From NCBI GenBank assembly GCA_958496175.1, contig OY292276.1, forward strand, positions 54,697,080 to 54,761,079: a DNA stretch of 64,000 nt. The letters run 5' to 3'. A program made the translations under genes and the position numbers. This DNA comes from Sisyra terminalis. Taxonomy: Eukaryota; Arthropoda; Insecta; Neuroptera; Sisyridae. Below the pieces are notes generated by a model. The model searched no databases and had not been told where the DNA came from. It saw only the letters and a program-made list of their open reading frames with translations. This document shows, piece by piece, positions 23,008-34,599 of the stretch. The number at the start of each line of letters is the position of its first letter. Position 1 is the stretch's first letter.

Positions 23008-24685
23008 CCTTGAAATTTCGGGAACAATTTTATATTAGTTCTCCTTTGCATTATTTGACTTGAAGACGATAAAATTTCAAGTTTTTCATAGAAAATAAAT
23101 AAAAACTTCGAAAAATCAATAAATATTTATTCGAATAATTAAAAAATACAAAAATCTTTTTCGTATTTAGTGTTAAGAATATATTTCAGAAGGTTTTATA
23201 AAACTTCATTTACTGGAACCAAAGTCCGATGTATAAACCCTAAAGTATTCCACTAATTGTTTCTCAAACATTTGGTATTCAACTAAATTATTTCCAAACA
23301 CTAACTATACCCGTGAAAATGTACTAGAAACCAAGGAAAACATATATATTTTCATTTGATCAAACCCGACACAATATTCTATGATAAGTTCAGTCACTTT
23401 TGGGACAGCATATACATAAAACTCAATTCAACAACCAAATCAATTTTTTCCTATACAAATATCGTGACATATTAATAGGAAAAGGCACGACTTTCCATCG
23501 TCCAGTCGATTTAAATTCACTTTATATTTTTTTCGCGGTGAAAACCCCGTCAATCAACCAACAAATAATTTTTCATCCGGCCAAACTATATTTCTCATTT
23601 TCTTTTTTTTTTTTGCAACCCAAACCTTCTAATTTGCTATTAAAAATCAGATTAATCACGCAAATTCGCACGAAAAAAAAAACGTTCTCAACGATTTCAA
23701 CGAATTAACTTGAATAAAAATTCAAAAATTCGGTCAAAGTTAAATAAAAAAAGCCGAGACAAATTTGTAAAATGTAAATTTTCTATTTTAAATAATTAAT
23801 TTTCATAAAAATCTATTAATCTTTGTATTGAAGTTCTTTTGTAGAATTCATTTCACGTCGACGAAAAGAAAAACCTATAGCCTTAGTCATTTAATATTTC
23901 CTTTCTTTTGAAAATAGTTTTCCGTCGATCTATTTTTATACTGCTTTCTACTTTATTATAGCAAAACTTGATTATTCTAATATGCATAATCAATAATAAT
24001 GGAAAAGAAAACGAACTGAAATGGGAAGTAGGAAATATTTTTACTGTAACAAATGCATTGTTATATTTTTCATAATAAATCATAAATAACTTAACAAATT
24101 CCCTCATCAATTTTTCAGAGAATTTAAAATTTATGCAAAAAGTTTCAGGTTTAAATTTTGACGTTATCACTGTTTAATTCTCAACGCAATTTTTGTCTAA
24201 AAATAATTAAGAAATAAAAGTTGCGATTTACAATTCGCTATTTTGGGCATTAAAATTATTTTTAGAATTAAATTTATATAAATTTAATGATTCTGTACAC
24301 GCAGTGCTTCTAAAGATAGGCTGGAAGGTGATTTGTAATTGTAACGGCAAAAAATGGTAGTAACAAACTTTCTGATACCTACGACTACGTTTGCATGGGA
24401 CATTAATGAGAAAAGTTTTTTTCAAGAAAAAAATATTTTATTTATAATACATTTTTATAACAAAGTAAAATATTAGTTGTAAATTCCTTTATTTTTCTTT
24501 ATGTAATCGAAATGAACGTAAATATTTTCACTTCATCCGAGTTTTGGAAACCCAATACGATGGTACGTAAATTTATATTGATTCTAGCTTCTTTACTTTA
24601 AATCTTTTAGATTATATAGCTTAAAAGTTAAAATATTTCAAATAAAAAACTCCGGGGTTAAAGTAGAAGAATTGAAAAATTGAAA
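23008..24685. other. Intronic AT-rich sequence
   Basis: Frames of 65-102 aa occur at 23400-23708, 23883-24170 and 24228-24425, but they lack family resemblance, splice context or coding-like composition. I treat them as chance. Confidence 0.4.
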
Positions 24686-24843
24686 CAATTATATTTTTTG
24701 TGACTCAAGAAGCCTGATGAAGTTATGATACGTAACGAAACGTAGCTAATTTGAATATTAAAAAATATTAAATAAAACCACCGATCTTAAACAACCTGCA
24801 TTGTCTTCTATTTTAATAAAAGCTGAAATCTGAATTTTATTAT
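24686..24843 (+). repeat. F1 repeat, single arm
   Basis: Corresponds to one arm of the 5591-6020 foldback plus its outer flank: ATTATATTTTTTGTGACTC, the ribozyme-like core, AAACAACCTGCATTGTCTTC, then GAATTTTATTATC. It shows that the unit also exists without its inverted partner. Confidence 0.85.
24706..24753 (+). ncRNA. Hammerhead-like motif, F1 single arm (intact core)
   Basis: Order: CAAG-A-AGC (stem I 5' strand), CTGATGA, an extra A, GTTATG-ATA-CGTAAC (stem II with one mismatch or wobble), GAAA, CGT, A at the cleavage position, then GCT-AA-TTTG (stem I 3' strand). Stem I pairs AGC with GCT and CAAG with TTTG around an internal loop. Stem III is reduced to the self-complementary ACGT. Confidence 0.6.
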
Positions 24844-24989
24844 CAATTAAAGTAGAAGTATCAAAAAACATTTTATTGATTTTGAAAAAAAAATCAAAAT
24901 CTATGCTAAATTAGACTAACTTTCCCGCAAGAATGTTTGAAAGAATGCTTTTTTCTTCTTATGGTTCACCAGGTTGACACCTCAAGAAC

Positions 24990-25300
24990 CTCATCATGAC
25001 ACCTTCGACTTTTTGGGTCCCTTGGGTCCCTGTTTCTTCTATTGTAAGCCCAAAAGCCACGCATATTTCAGTAACTAATGAACAAGAAGCTGTTCAACTA
25101 GTTTAGTTATAGTATCGGTGATCCCTAGCTCTTTTAATCGCCATATAGGGAGAGTCTTACATTCCAGTAGAATATGAGAAGTAGTATCATCCTGTGTTTG
25201 ATAAAATATGCATATTGGAGGATCCAATAGTGTTTTTACTCCTTGATATTGCTCCGCAAGGAACTATGATTAAGGGACAATGACCCCAAACACTGGTGAA
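24990..25300 (-). pseudogene. LINE ORF2 C-terminal fragment
   Basis: The minus strand shows, across frames, GHCPL near 25290, then DDTTSHILLECKTLPIWRL and KELGITDTITKLVEQLL. The HCPL...SHILLECxxL pattern is the usual tail of Jockey/R1-type ORF2 proteins (a Cys/His-containing segment after the RNase H region). It is short and interrupted. Confidence 0.6.
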
Positions 25301-25797
25301 AGAATGCTAATTAGAATTATTGTTCGAAATTTGTTTAGTAATATTTTAATTTTTATATTTCATTATTGTTAGAAGCATTTAAAGTGTTTAACTATAAGCC
25401 AAATTTATGGTGTAAGAAAATCTAAGAAAATTGGCATCAAAACCTTATATAAAAATGTGAAGCTTAAAGTGGCTAGTACAGAATACCAAAAATGTTCCTT
25501 TCAAATAGTTTCAATTATTTGACTATATTACTAAAAATCTAGGGATATAGATATGGTGATTCGAGTTTGGAAAGATATTGTAATGGAGCTTAAGAAATGT
25601 ATAGGTATTATTGAAGTATCTACTAAGATCCTGGATATTACAGAGTTCTATCTCAATTAATTTTTGTGAAATATGATAAAAATAGGAATTTTTTCTTCGT
25701 AGAACTAACTTAGCCGATTGATCAAAAATTTTAATATGATTTAGGGGTTGAAACTGACTTTTTTATAAACAATTATTAACTATATATCATAGATTAG
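25301..25797. other. Intronic AT-rich sequence
   Basis: Nothing recognisable. Confidence 0.35.
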
Positions 25798-26833
25798 ACT
25801 GATTCAAAAAAATGTTGAATTTTTTTTTCTTAATTATATCGAAAATATTGTTGGGAATGACAAAAATGAATCCTGTGAAAGTTTAGCTCTTAATATTAAT
25901 ATTAAGATGTGCCGCATCGCAAATTTCGATTTCCCATTTAAATAACATGGGAACAATATTCTCTTGCACTTTGGAATTTTATAGCTCACATTGGTGACAA
26001 TATTTCGGAATGACCAAGGTATATTCTTGTAGAAAATTAAATGACCTACAAGAAAGGTCTTTGTACAAGTTTTTGATATATTTATTCCTTCAAAAGTTAT
26101 TTGAGGTCAAAGTTGAACTAAAGAGAATTTTTAATATTTTTTCAATTTTTTGACGCAACCATCAATTTATTATGAGAAAATTTTATAAGACATTTTTTGT
26201 ACAGCAGTTTTTTTTCTATAATTTATCTTTATAAAAGTTTTTGATATTTTTTACAGGTTCTAAGTAATAAAAAAAAATATTTTTTTGTTAAAAATATAAT
26301 AAATTCAGGAAATATTATTAATTTAAAAGAATAAAATTACGAATATTTTCAGTTTAATGCAAATAACTTAGGACCTGTGAAAAATATCAAAAACTTTTAT
26401 TGAGATAAAAGAGATTAAGTTCTAGAAAAAAGTGCTCTACAAAAAATGTTCTATAAAATTTTCTCATTCAATTGATGGTTGCGTCAAAAAATTGAAAAAA
26501 TATTAAAATTTTTTTTTAGTTCAACATTGACCTCGAATAAGTTTTGAAGGAATAAATATATCAAAAACTTGTCGGAGACCTTTTTTGCAGATCGTTTAAT
26601 TTTCTACAAGAATATACCTTGGTCGTTCCGAAATATTGTCACCAACGGGAGCTATAAGAGTTCCAAAGTGCAAGAGAATATTGTTCCCATGTTATTTAAA
26701 TGGAAAATCGAAATTTGCGATGCGGCACCTCTTAATATTAATATTAAGAGCTTAAACTTTCACAGGATTTTTTTTCACAATATTTTCGGTATAATTAAGA
26801 AAAAAAAATCATCATTTTTATTTTGAATCAGTT
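25798..26833. repeat. Large foldback repeat (about 1.04 kb)
   Basis: The arms 25798-26268 and 26355-26833 are inverted copies of about 470 bp at roughly 88-90%, with a centre of about 85 bp. Landmarks in the arms are ATCCTGTGAAAG, CTCTTAATATTAATATTAAG, GCCGCATCGC and TTGACGCAACCATC. No hammerhead-like motif and no credible protein. The 85-aa frame in the right arm is a by-product. Confidence 0.9.
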
Positions 26834-27191
26834 TAATATAGATACATGAAATCTACAGAAAATTATGCTTTTTTTTAAAAAAAAAAATGTTTTAACCATA
26901 AACATTATTGGAATCCACAGGATTTATAGTTTTATAGTTTGAAGTGAAAAAAAAAACCACTTCGGCGCATTTAAACATTTAAATGTTTAAATATCTTGTT
27001 TACCCTGAATATGTACATTGTACAAACGTAAATATATGCATGGAATAAAAGAAAATAATTTCAGGTATACAAATATTCATTTCCCCCTATTTTTCCTACA
27101 TTTTTTGGATAATTTTTCATGGAAAGTATTTTCTATAAGTATCAATAAGCTTCAAATATGTTCAATGAATTAAGCGATGTATGCCTTATGT

Positions 27192-28137
27192 TATTAATCC
27201 ACGTATAATGCTTTGAGCAATGTACACTAATATCTTATGACAATGCACACATTTCAATGTACGAGGCTATTAGCCAATAGGATTGCGAAATTTAATGATG
27301 TTCATTTGTTTTGATTGTTGAAATTTTAAAAATTTCACAAAACCACTCCCACAATCAATGCCAACACATGTACGAGAATCAATGATACGAATACGTAAAG
27401 GTATACGCACTATTTGGAACGCTTTGTGCTTTGGGGTCATTCATGACCTATCGATACATGAAATTAAAGGGTTAAATTTAAAAATAATTTCTCATATATA
27501 GCAAAAACTTGTAAATAAATTTGTTTAATTGTAAGAATATATAATGAAAATTAAAGATAAATTAAATATTTAGTTATAAGAGAATAGTTATTACAGATAG
27601 AAGTGTAATAATGTAATGGACATTGAATAATATAATATTGTAATATTTAATCATAGCTCAGATTTTGTTCGTTTTTTTATTTATATTTTTTTTTTACCAA
27701 ACTAATCGTGATTAAAAATTAAAACTTTCGAGATCTTTAGATTTTATAAATATCTACACACCTTTTAAATATCGTTAAAATATCTTTCTAGGGTTGATAA
27801 TTTAGCTAATTAGTCTTCTGTGTAGATCTTAGGAGTATTTATAAACTATAACAATGAGAAGCAGTAGTAATGAACCATTAACTAATATTTTTCAAGGGTT
27901 CCAAATAAAAAAATATAAATATCTTACGTGAAAAATTGAAAAGCTCTCCGAAATTATGATAAACTTATTTTTACAAATTATACACTACTTCATAAAAAAG
28001 TCGTTTTAATAGTTTAGTATAATAATTTGTACTTAAGTAACGCAGCTTTGAAGATCCAATATATATCAATTCTAATTAGACCAATTCTAAAAAAAATCTT
28101 AATTTGATATCAATTTATATTTCGGATCTACCTGCCA
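27192..28137 (-). repeat. Unclassified interspersed repeat (about 0.94 kb), copy 2
   Basis: Inverted counterpart of 18448-19385. It starts ATTAATCCACGTATAATGC and ends GGATCTACCTGCC. The matching edges define the family length, although no target duplication or terminal repeat could be assigned. Confidence 0.85.
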
Positions 28138-28959
28138 CCAAAAGCACACAAAAGGAGTCATTTGCGGATAATGTAGTGGTTACGGTTATCAATCTAATCC
28201 AAATACTAAATACTTCACTGAAAATCTAACATTTTTCCATTTCCAACGTATTTCCACCATACAATTCATGTTTGGAAAAATGGAAAATTGCAAATAATTA
28301 GTAAAATCAATAGCAGCTACTTTCAATCACGTAGAACTTGACTATGAAAAAGAGAAGGTTACAAGCTGCAAGCTGTAAAAATATAAGCTTTGCTGGTTGT
28401 TGAAATGAGGTATAAAATATTTTCTTTAGATTAAAGTTTCGATTTATAAATCCTTGATAATACCAACCTTAATTTCTTTTGAAATTTTATTCTATTATGA
28501 AAAAGTTTATTGTAAGAGCTTGGTTAGCGAAAAAGTGGTCCATTATTTTACCATCGTTTAAGGATTTGTATTTATAATTGGTATCAAGAAAAAATTATAC
28601 CTAAACATACCAATATTTATTAACCCTATGGTTAAATAATTGAATCTGTTGTCAGAAAAAATGCGTCCAAGATGATAATGGTCAAAGAAATACTTTGATA
28701 CATTTCCCAATTTTTCTTTAATAACAGTGAAATAACGAAAGTCGACCGACTAAAATTATGAGTGATAAATACAATTTTGATTTAGTAACAGACAATTTAT
28801 TGTAATGTTAGTTTCATCTATTCTAATCTAGTAATTTCAGTGTAAAAAATGCATTCTAATGTATTCTATAAACCTATTGTCGAAAATATTGATGAAATCT
28901 TTAATTTATTATTAATGCTGTTACCTAGCCGATGAATTGAAAATTCATCATGAAATAAT

Positions 28960-29560
28960 TTTATACCATGTACATAAGACTAAATTCAGGAAAAAGCTTG
29001 GTATTTAGGAGTGGTAAGTTTCGACTTGAAAACCTGTTGGACTTTATTTCCATATCATCAAATCCTTGCCCAAAGGTATTGGCATGGATCATTTTTAAGA
29101 AAAAATAGAAACAAATGGTGACAAATGGGTCCCGTACAAAAAAATTTTATCGAAAATGTAAATGGTTGATGGCTAAATTGACTTCAAATGACAACCAAAG
29201 AAAGATCAACAATCTGAAAGAATTGCTATGTTTATGATAGAACTGGAAGGATATTCTCTACCATAAATTGTGTCCAATAATCGAGAGCTTATTTTCAATC
29301 TTTTTGATTCACAATTGAAATAATTGTTAATAGTAATAGACCAATGAAGACGATAGATGTGTTGAATTGCATCAAGACAATCTAAGACTTTATTGACCTG
29401 GAAGAAGGTTCAGAATTTGCTTGGAAGTTCTTATTGACTTCAAAAAAAAGTTTATGAAATTTGAATATCATAGATTTTTGCCAAAACGAAAAAATTGTTT
29501 AGTATTTTGGGAAAAATTGCATTTCAAATGGCAACAAGTAACTAAAATCTTGTTTATATC
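28960..29560 (+). pseudogene. Degenerate mariner transposase
   Basis: Across shifting frames the plus strand retains the mariner order: ENLLDFISISSNPCPK (usual NLLDRISICxSLL), a GDKWVPYKK segment (usual GDEKWVxYxN), WNWKDILYHKLCPIIE (usual WDWKGVVYYELLP), and near the end FKWQQV (usual LKWQQVVEQNG). There are many stops. No terminal repeats were located. Confidence 0.5.
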
Positions 29561-31339
29561 TACTTGACTTTAAAAGAATGGCTGTTACCATGAAAATTGG
29601 TAAAAATATTAAAGTTTTTCATTGACAATTTTCATCTTGAACGTTTTTTTTTCCACGAGTGAGTTAATTATTAAACAATATTGTGTTAATAAAAATTGGT
29701 AAGCTTATAAACTTTTCTATTAATCAATTACAAATACAACTCTTTAAAAGATAGTATAGTAGTAATGGATCATTTTTTCCTTGACCACACTCAAATAAGA
29801 CTATGCAATTGATGTAAAAGTATTGGAGTTATATTTTGCCATCTTTACTATGATAACTTGTGATGATTTTTAAGTTCTATACACTACAGGGCTCTAACCG
29901 TAGGCCGTTTTACATGTGCCCATCATTGGGCTATGATACTATGATAAAAATATTGGATTATTTTACTTTTTTTATGACTTATTAATTATTTGCAACAATA
30001 AATTTATCTTAAAAGAATACATATTGCTCACCATTTGGCTGGCGTTCTAGAATGTGCTTTTTGAGTTAAAACGATTGGGAACCTCTGTTTTACTGTTAAT
30101 CATAATCATTTTTTTAAGAATTCTAAAAGTTATATCCATATCCAGTTGTAAGTTACAACAATCGTTACTCAAGTTCCAAATAACTTTCAAACCATTCTTG
30201 TAACTATAGCAAAGTGATTGAAAAAAAAATCGAAAGAGTTTTCACTACTTGGAGCATTTTTTGTCAGTATTAGCCCTTTAATTTCTTTCAAAAAGTTAGA
30301 TAATAGATCTCAGATTCAAATGGCCAAATGAAATGAAAAAAAAAAGTTTTTTTTGAGCTTTTTATTTCAATTAAAAAAAATATGCAATATTTTTCATGCC
30401 TGTACAGCAAGTAACTTTTTGTGATCATTGTAAAAGCTTCCTAAAGCCTATAAAAGCTCAACTTTGTTTTTAAAGCCAAACAACAAGAGCAACTAACTTC
30501 ACTAGGAAACTTTTTGAAGTTTTAATCAGATTTCTTTACCAACATTCTTTTATACAATTTTAACTTTTACAAATTATGAAATCATTGTTCCATTGAAAAA
30601 TGTCAATAAAATTAGGAACTAAAAATCTTTATTGGTAAACTTGAAACTCTTAAATTTGTCGTAAACTTGAGCCTTCCCTAAGGCCATGTTAAATTTATTG
30701 ATTAAAAAAATTATATTATTTACGATGTATAATTGTATCTTTTGTCTTTATCAATAAAATTAATGTTTTTTTGATTCTAAAATTATTAAATTTTACAAAA
30801 ATCATCAAGATTAAAATTTATTCTTTATGAATTTTAATTATTGGAAACATTAATGTTTTAATATTCAATTCATTTCTTTTATTTCTTTTAATCTTTACCA
30901 AATCAAAACTAGTTCCACTTTTCCCTAAAAGATTCCCAAATTAATGGATATTTTTTTTATTTCTTTTAAATTACTTTTTTCTTGATTGTTATTGAATAAT
31001 AATGCCCTTATATTTATATCGTGCAACTTCAAAACATTATTAGTATATAAAACCGATATGAAGTTTTCGTTGGTTGACTATTGTCCATTTGTTGGCACCC
31101 ACATCAATTTTATATTTGGGGTAAAACTTTTATATATTATACAATATAATGATTGTTTTCCTCTTTGAGAAAACCGGAATAATTTATTAATGACGTATTG
31201 TTTTTTTTTTTTGATATAGTTTCTCTTCACCTAAATTGACGTGGTTCACTTTTCGATTTCAAGGAAAAACATTTCACCCTAATGTGAATTCCAATATTTA
31301 AATGAAATAAAAAAAATAATTAATCTTTTTAGACACTTT
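29561..31339. other. Intronic AT-rich sequence
   Basis: A fragment near 30080 (GATTGGGAACCTCTG) resembles a hAT terminus, but no partner end was found. No gene is seen. Confidence 0.35.
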
Positions 31340-31660
31340 CCCTGTTCTAGAGCTTCTAGCCTTGCCACAAGAATGACTTGTTGTTTTGAGGCTTTTTTAC
31401 TGTTTGTGATTGTGTAATAAATAATGAGCTTTAAGCGCGAGCTTGTACGGGAATTTCATTCGATGAATGTGTGTTAATGCCAATTGTTATCTTTAATCGG
31501 ACGATAACTGTGACTATATTGTTGGTGGGAGCTTAATGCTAGCGTTCCAAGTGGTTTTCTGGAGCGCACCCGAGCTTTCGCTACAGCTTTTGTTTTATGC
31601 ATATTTCGCCATCGCGTGTTGTACTCAGAAAATTCATTTATATTCTCGAATGTTTATTAG
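31340..31660. promoter_or_regulatory. GC-richer single-copy island in the long intron, candidate enhancer
   Basis: About 300 bp with mixed-base, non-repetitive composition in otherwise AT-rich DNA. It includes TTTAAGCGCGAGCTTGTACG, GGACGATAACTGTGACTAT and GGAGCGCACCCGAGC. It has no open frame of note and no transposon signature. Composition alone suggests constraint. Confidence 0.3.
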
Positions 31661-32067
31661 ATAAGTGAGTGAACTTAAACCAGCCACAAAAACGGGGACG
31701 TTGGGTAGAAACCAGGCTTATAGTCCAAAATTTTCTATATGGAAAAATATATCTTGTAAATCTTGATTGATTTTTTTTTCAATTTACATAAAACGTTTGA
31801 AAATCTAAAATGAGCTGGATGATAAAAATATAATTATCGCCAGAAATTATGTCATAATTATCGCCATATCCAATAAGAAATTTTTAATTTCCAGAAGGAA
31901 TGAAAGTATCTTCTGTTGCTCCAAATTAGCTTACTGAAAATCACAGGAATCAATAGAACATCAAGCTAAAAACTTTTATTTGATTGATCATTAAAAATTG
32001 ATCATTAACAAATAAAAAAAACAATCCGTTAATCAAATAACGATTTGCCACCAACTTCTGTTGCTAA

Positions 32068-32794
32068 GAGGGGAAGCTGGTCTAGAGCGTGAAAAAATGG
32101 GCATAATTTATGAATTTTTTGTGACTCAACAAAAAGATCAATCGAAAATCTGTGAAAGAGGTTTTGTAATTTAAGTTTTAATATACAAATACAAATTTTT
32201 TCGTGTCAATTAAATTCAAAATGGCGGCTGTCCAGCTTTTCTTCGGAGGCGCTTCATTTTTAGACGGATCCATGGCCGAAGATGTAACCTCCTTAATTTT
32301 GGTCCCGGAACAAAATCCCGAAAATTTTTAGTTTCTATATAACGACTGCAAGAGACGTACGTAGGATTTTTTTGATATTTTGTTTTTTCGCGAAATGGTG
32401 AACGTTTGAACAAAACATTAAAATTTTCACTATAAAAAAACGACAAAATTGTTGATTAAAAAAAAACTATACAATATAAAAAAAATTCTACGTACGTCTC
32501 CGGAGAAAGGTATTTCGAATGTACTGTCAAAATTTCGTATAGATCGGTGAAGATTTGCTCGAGTTATGTCTTCGGCCAGTTGAAAAAAAGTGATTTCGAG
32601 AAAAACGCGTTTAAAGTTTTAAGTACTATAAAATCATATTAAATGCGTATATACATTTAATCTGCGAAAGTTTGGGCATTTAGACATTTTTGCCGGCCTC
32701 CATCCTTTGGTATGTTATTTTTAAGACCCTAAAGTACTTTTTAAGACAAAAAAAAAATTTCGGTTTCTTCAAAATTCTAGACCAGCTTCCCCCC
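32068..32794. mobile_element. TTAA-type element A (727 bp)
   Basis: The termini are inverted copies of GGGGAAGCTGGTCTAGA. TTAA follows on the right (32795-32798) and CTAA, one change from TTAA, precedes on the left (32064-32067). TTAA targets are used by piggyBac and Kolobok families. The interior carries GATTTCGAGAAAAACGCG followed by TTTAAAG, which also occurs in elements B and C. The 76-aa frame inside is not a transposase. Confidence 0.8.
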
Positions 32795-32841
32795 TTAATA
32801 CCACATTTCTTTTAGTCAATCAATTCATTGCTTCGCCGACA

Positions 32842-33604
32842 ATGTGGAAACCATTGGTTTTATTATCGTTAATCAAAAGTGGAACCACCAAACTATCGGT
32901 GCTTTTCGACAATTTAGTGACGTCGTGCACCAGGAAAATCTTTGAACAAATTTCCACCGTTGACGATGTGGTCCTCATCAATATATGCCCAAACTTAAAT
33001 TTTGATTTATCGACAAGAATTTCCTTTCAAATGGTTTCCAAATGTGGAGAAAACCAATTCACCGGCGACAAAGTCTTCTTCAAAGTCATTTATTTTATTG
33101 ATTTTGCAAATCGGAGGAATTGTGGACCATCCTGGATGAACTAGATAAACTTCCCACCTGGAATAATAATACGAAATTTATATTTTTGACCAATAGGGAA
33201 GTAAACGTTGAGATTAGTGAAGCATTTGAGGAAGACATGCGAATACGATTCATCAAAAATTTTATTCTTATCCGCAGTACGACCATAGTGCCGATAATTT
33301 ACTACTGGCCAAAAGAATTAGCCCTTAACGCCATTTATCGCGACAAATGTAATTATTTTTTGACGCCAATGAATGTTTGTCAAAAAATTTCAACATTTTT
33401 CCCCAAAACCGATCGACAATTTGAAAGTTTGAATATTTTTACAATGTTTGTTGATTTGGAAACGGAAAATCCGCCGTTTTTCTATCAAATTGACAAGGAA
33501 ATTTATCAAGGAATTCTCTACGAAATGTTGCAAATCATTTAAACGTGCAACTATGCATTTGTAGTACAATCTTATGTCGGTTATCTTTCGACAAAGGTTT
33601 CTTT
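32842..33604 (+). pseudogene. Ionotropic-receptor-like (IR) N-terminal fragment, frameshifted
   Basis: The first frame (32842-33144) begins MWKPLVLLSLI and continues to YFIDFAN. The second frame picks up the homologous continuation at about 33115 (WTILDELDKLPTWNN) and runs to a stop at 33540-33542, after FYQIDKEIYQGILYEMLQII. Beyond that stop the frame continues with TCNYAFVVQSY. A hydrophobic start, a long extracellular region and the ENPPFFY...GILYEML segment are the pattern of divergent insect ionotropic receptors at the start of the ligand-binding domain. The pore, membrane helices and second lobe are missing: the homology ends where element B begins at TTAA 33605. A one- or two-base indel near 33105-33118 and the stop make it a pseudogene. 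Assembly error could explain the indel but not the truncation. The family assignment is by eye. Confidence 0.55.
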
Positions 33605-33608
33605 TTAA

Positions 33609-34323
33609 GGGTGGATCACCGTCAGAACGTAAAAAAAAATGACTTTTTTAAAACTGCTGCCATTTTTTTTTAGAGATATTATAAAACGGTCTTCGGCATG
33701 TAAAAGTTGAAGTTTTGAACAATTTTTTTTTTATTTGCCCCAATATGTCCCCCCCCCCTCCCCCTTTTACAGCGCTTTGAAAAAGGGTCCTCAAAAATGA
33801 GGATGCAAACGGGAGACAAGTTTTCGCGGAAACCGGAAGTCTGATCATAATTTTCCAAAGAATGTAGGTTTTGGTAATGCGTCTTCTTGGTACTGAACCT
33901 CGAAAATCCGAAAAAAATTGAAAATTCACAAAATGGCGTGACTTTGAAAAAAAAGTTAAAAAAACGACCTTTTTTTGGACCTTTCCCCCTCTCCCACTTT
34001 GAGGAGGGGGAGGTTTGACCAATTTCAGAAGTTCAGTACCAAGAAGACGTGTTGAACTATAACACTCTCCAGTTTCAAGTCAATCCGTCGGATAGTTTCT
34101 GAGAAATCTTGTCTCCCAGTTTTAAAAAGTTGATTTCGAGAAAAACGCATTTAAAGTTTTTTTAAGATATTTTTTTATGTTATTACCAATTTATTCAATT
34201 TTTATCAGTGAAAATATATTAGTCAGCTATTCCAATCCTTTTAACACGTTATTCTTGAATGCTATAAGAAGACATTTATGGAAAAAAAAACCGAAATTTT
34301 TTTTTTCTGACGGTGATCCACCC
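33609..34323. mobile_element. TTAA-type element B (715 bp)
   Basis: Perfect 19-bp terminal inverted repeats (GGGTGGATCACCGTCAGAA), flanked on both sides by TTAA (33605-33608 and 34324-34327). The interior contains GATTTCGAGAAAAACGC followed by ATTTAAAG, shared with elements A and C. The 124-aa minus frame runs over C-rich and G-rich runs and is not a transposase. Confidence 0.9.
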
Positions 34324-34327
34324 TTAA

Positions 34328-34599
34328 AGATCTTTACAATTATTAACCCTTAGTTAGAGATAAAGGTAATTTGTATGTAAAGATTTTAAAGGAAATTTTT
34401 ATGTCCATTTTGTTCGTTTATTTCCTAAAGTTTTGGATAAAACTACGATCAATTTTAATGCTGAAATTAAAGGTTGTTACCTCCATATTCTTAAGAACAT
34501 ACAGGATAAACAGTAAGCTTTTATTTTACTGCTCACTTTTGGCAAGATAAAATTTACTTTTTTATTTTTATAATGATTTTGTCACCAATTTTGATTTCC
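34328..34599. other. AT-rich gap between element B and a LINE
   Basis: Nothing recognisable. Confidence 0.3.

Noticed and set aside
23400..23708. 102-aa plus-strand frame, and neighbours at 23883-24425
   Set aside because: Low-complexity, Phe/Lys/Ile-rich, no splice context, no family resemblance.
30060..30100. hAT terminus-like word (inverse of CAGAGGTTCCCAATC)
   Set aside because: No matching opposite end or 8-bp duplication was found.
33648..34022. 124-aa minus-strand frame
   Set aside because: It lies wholly inside TTAA element B, runs through C/G homopolymers and resembles no transposase.
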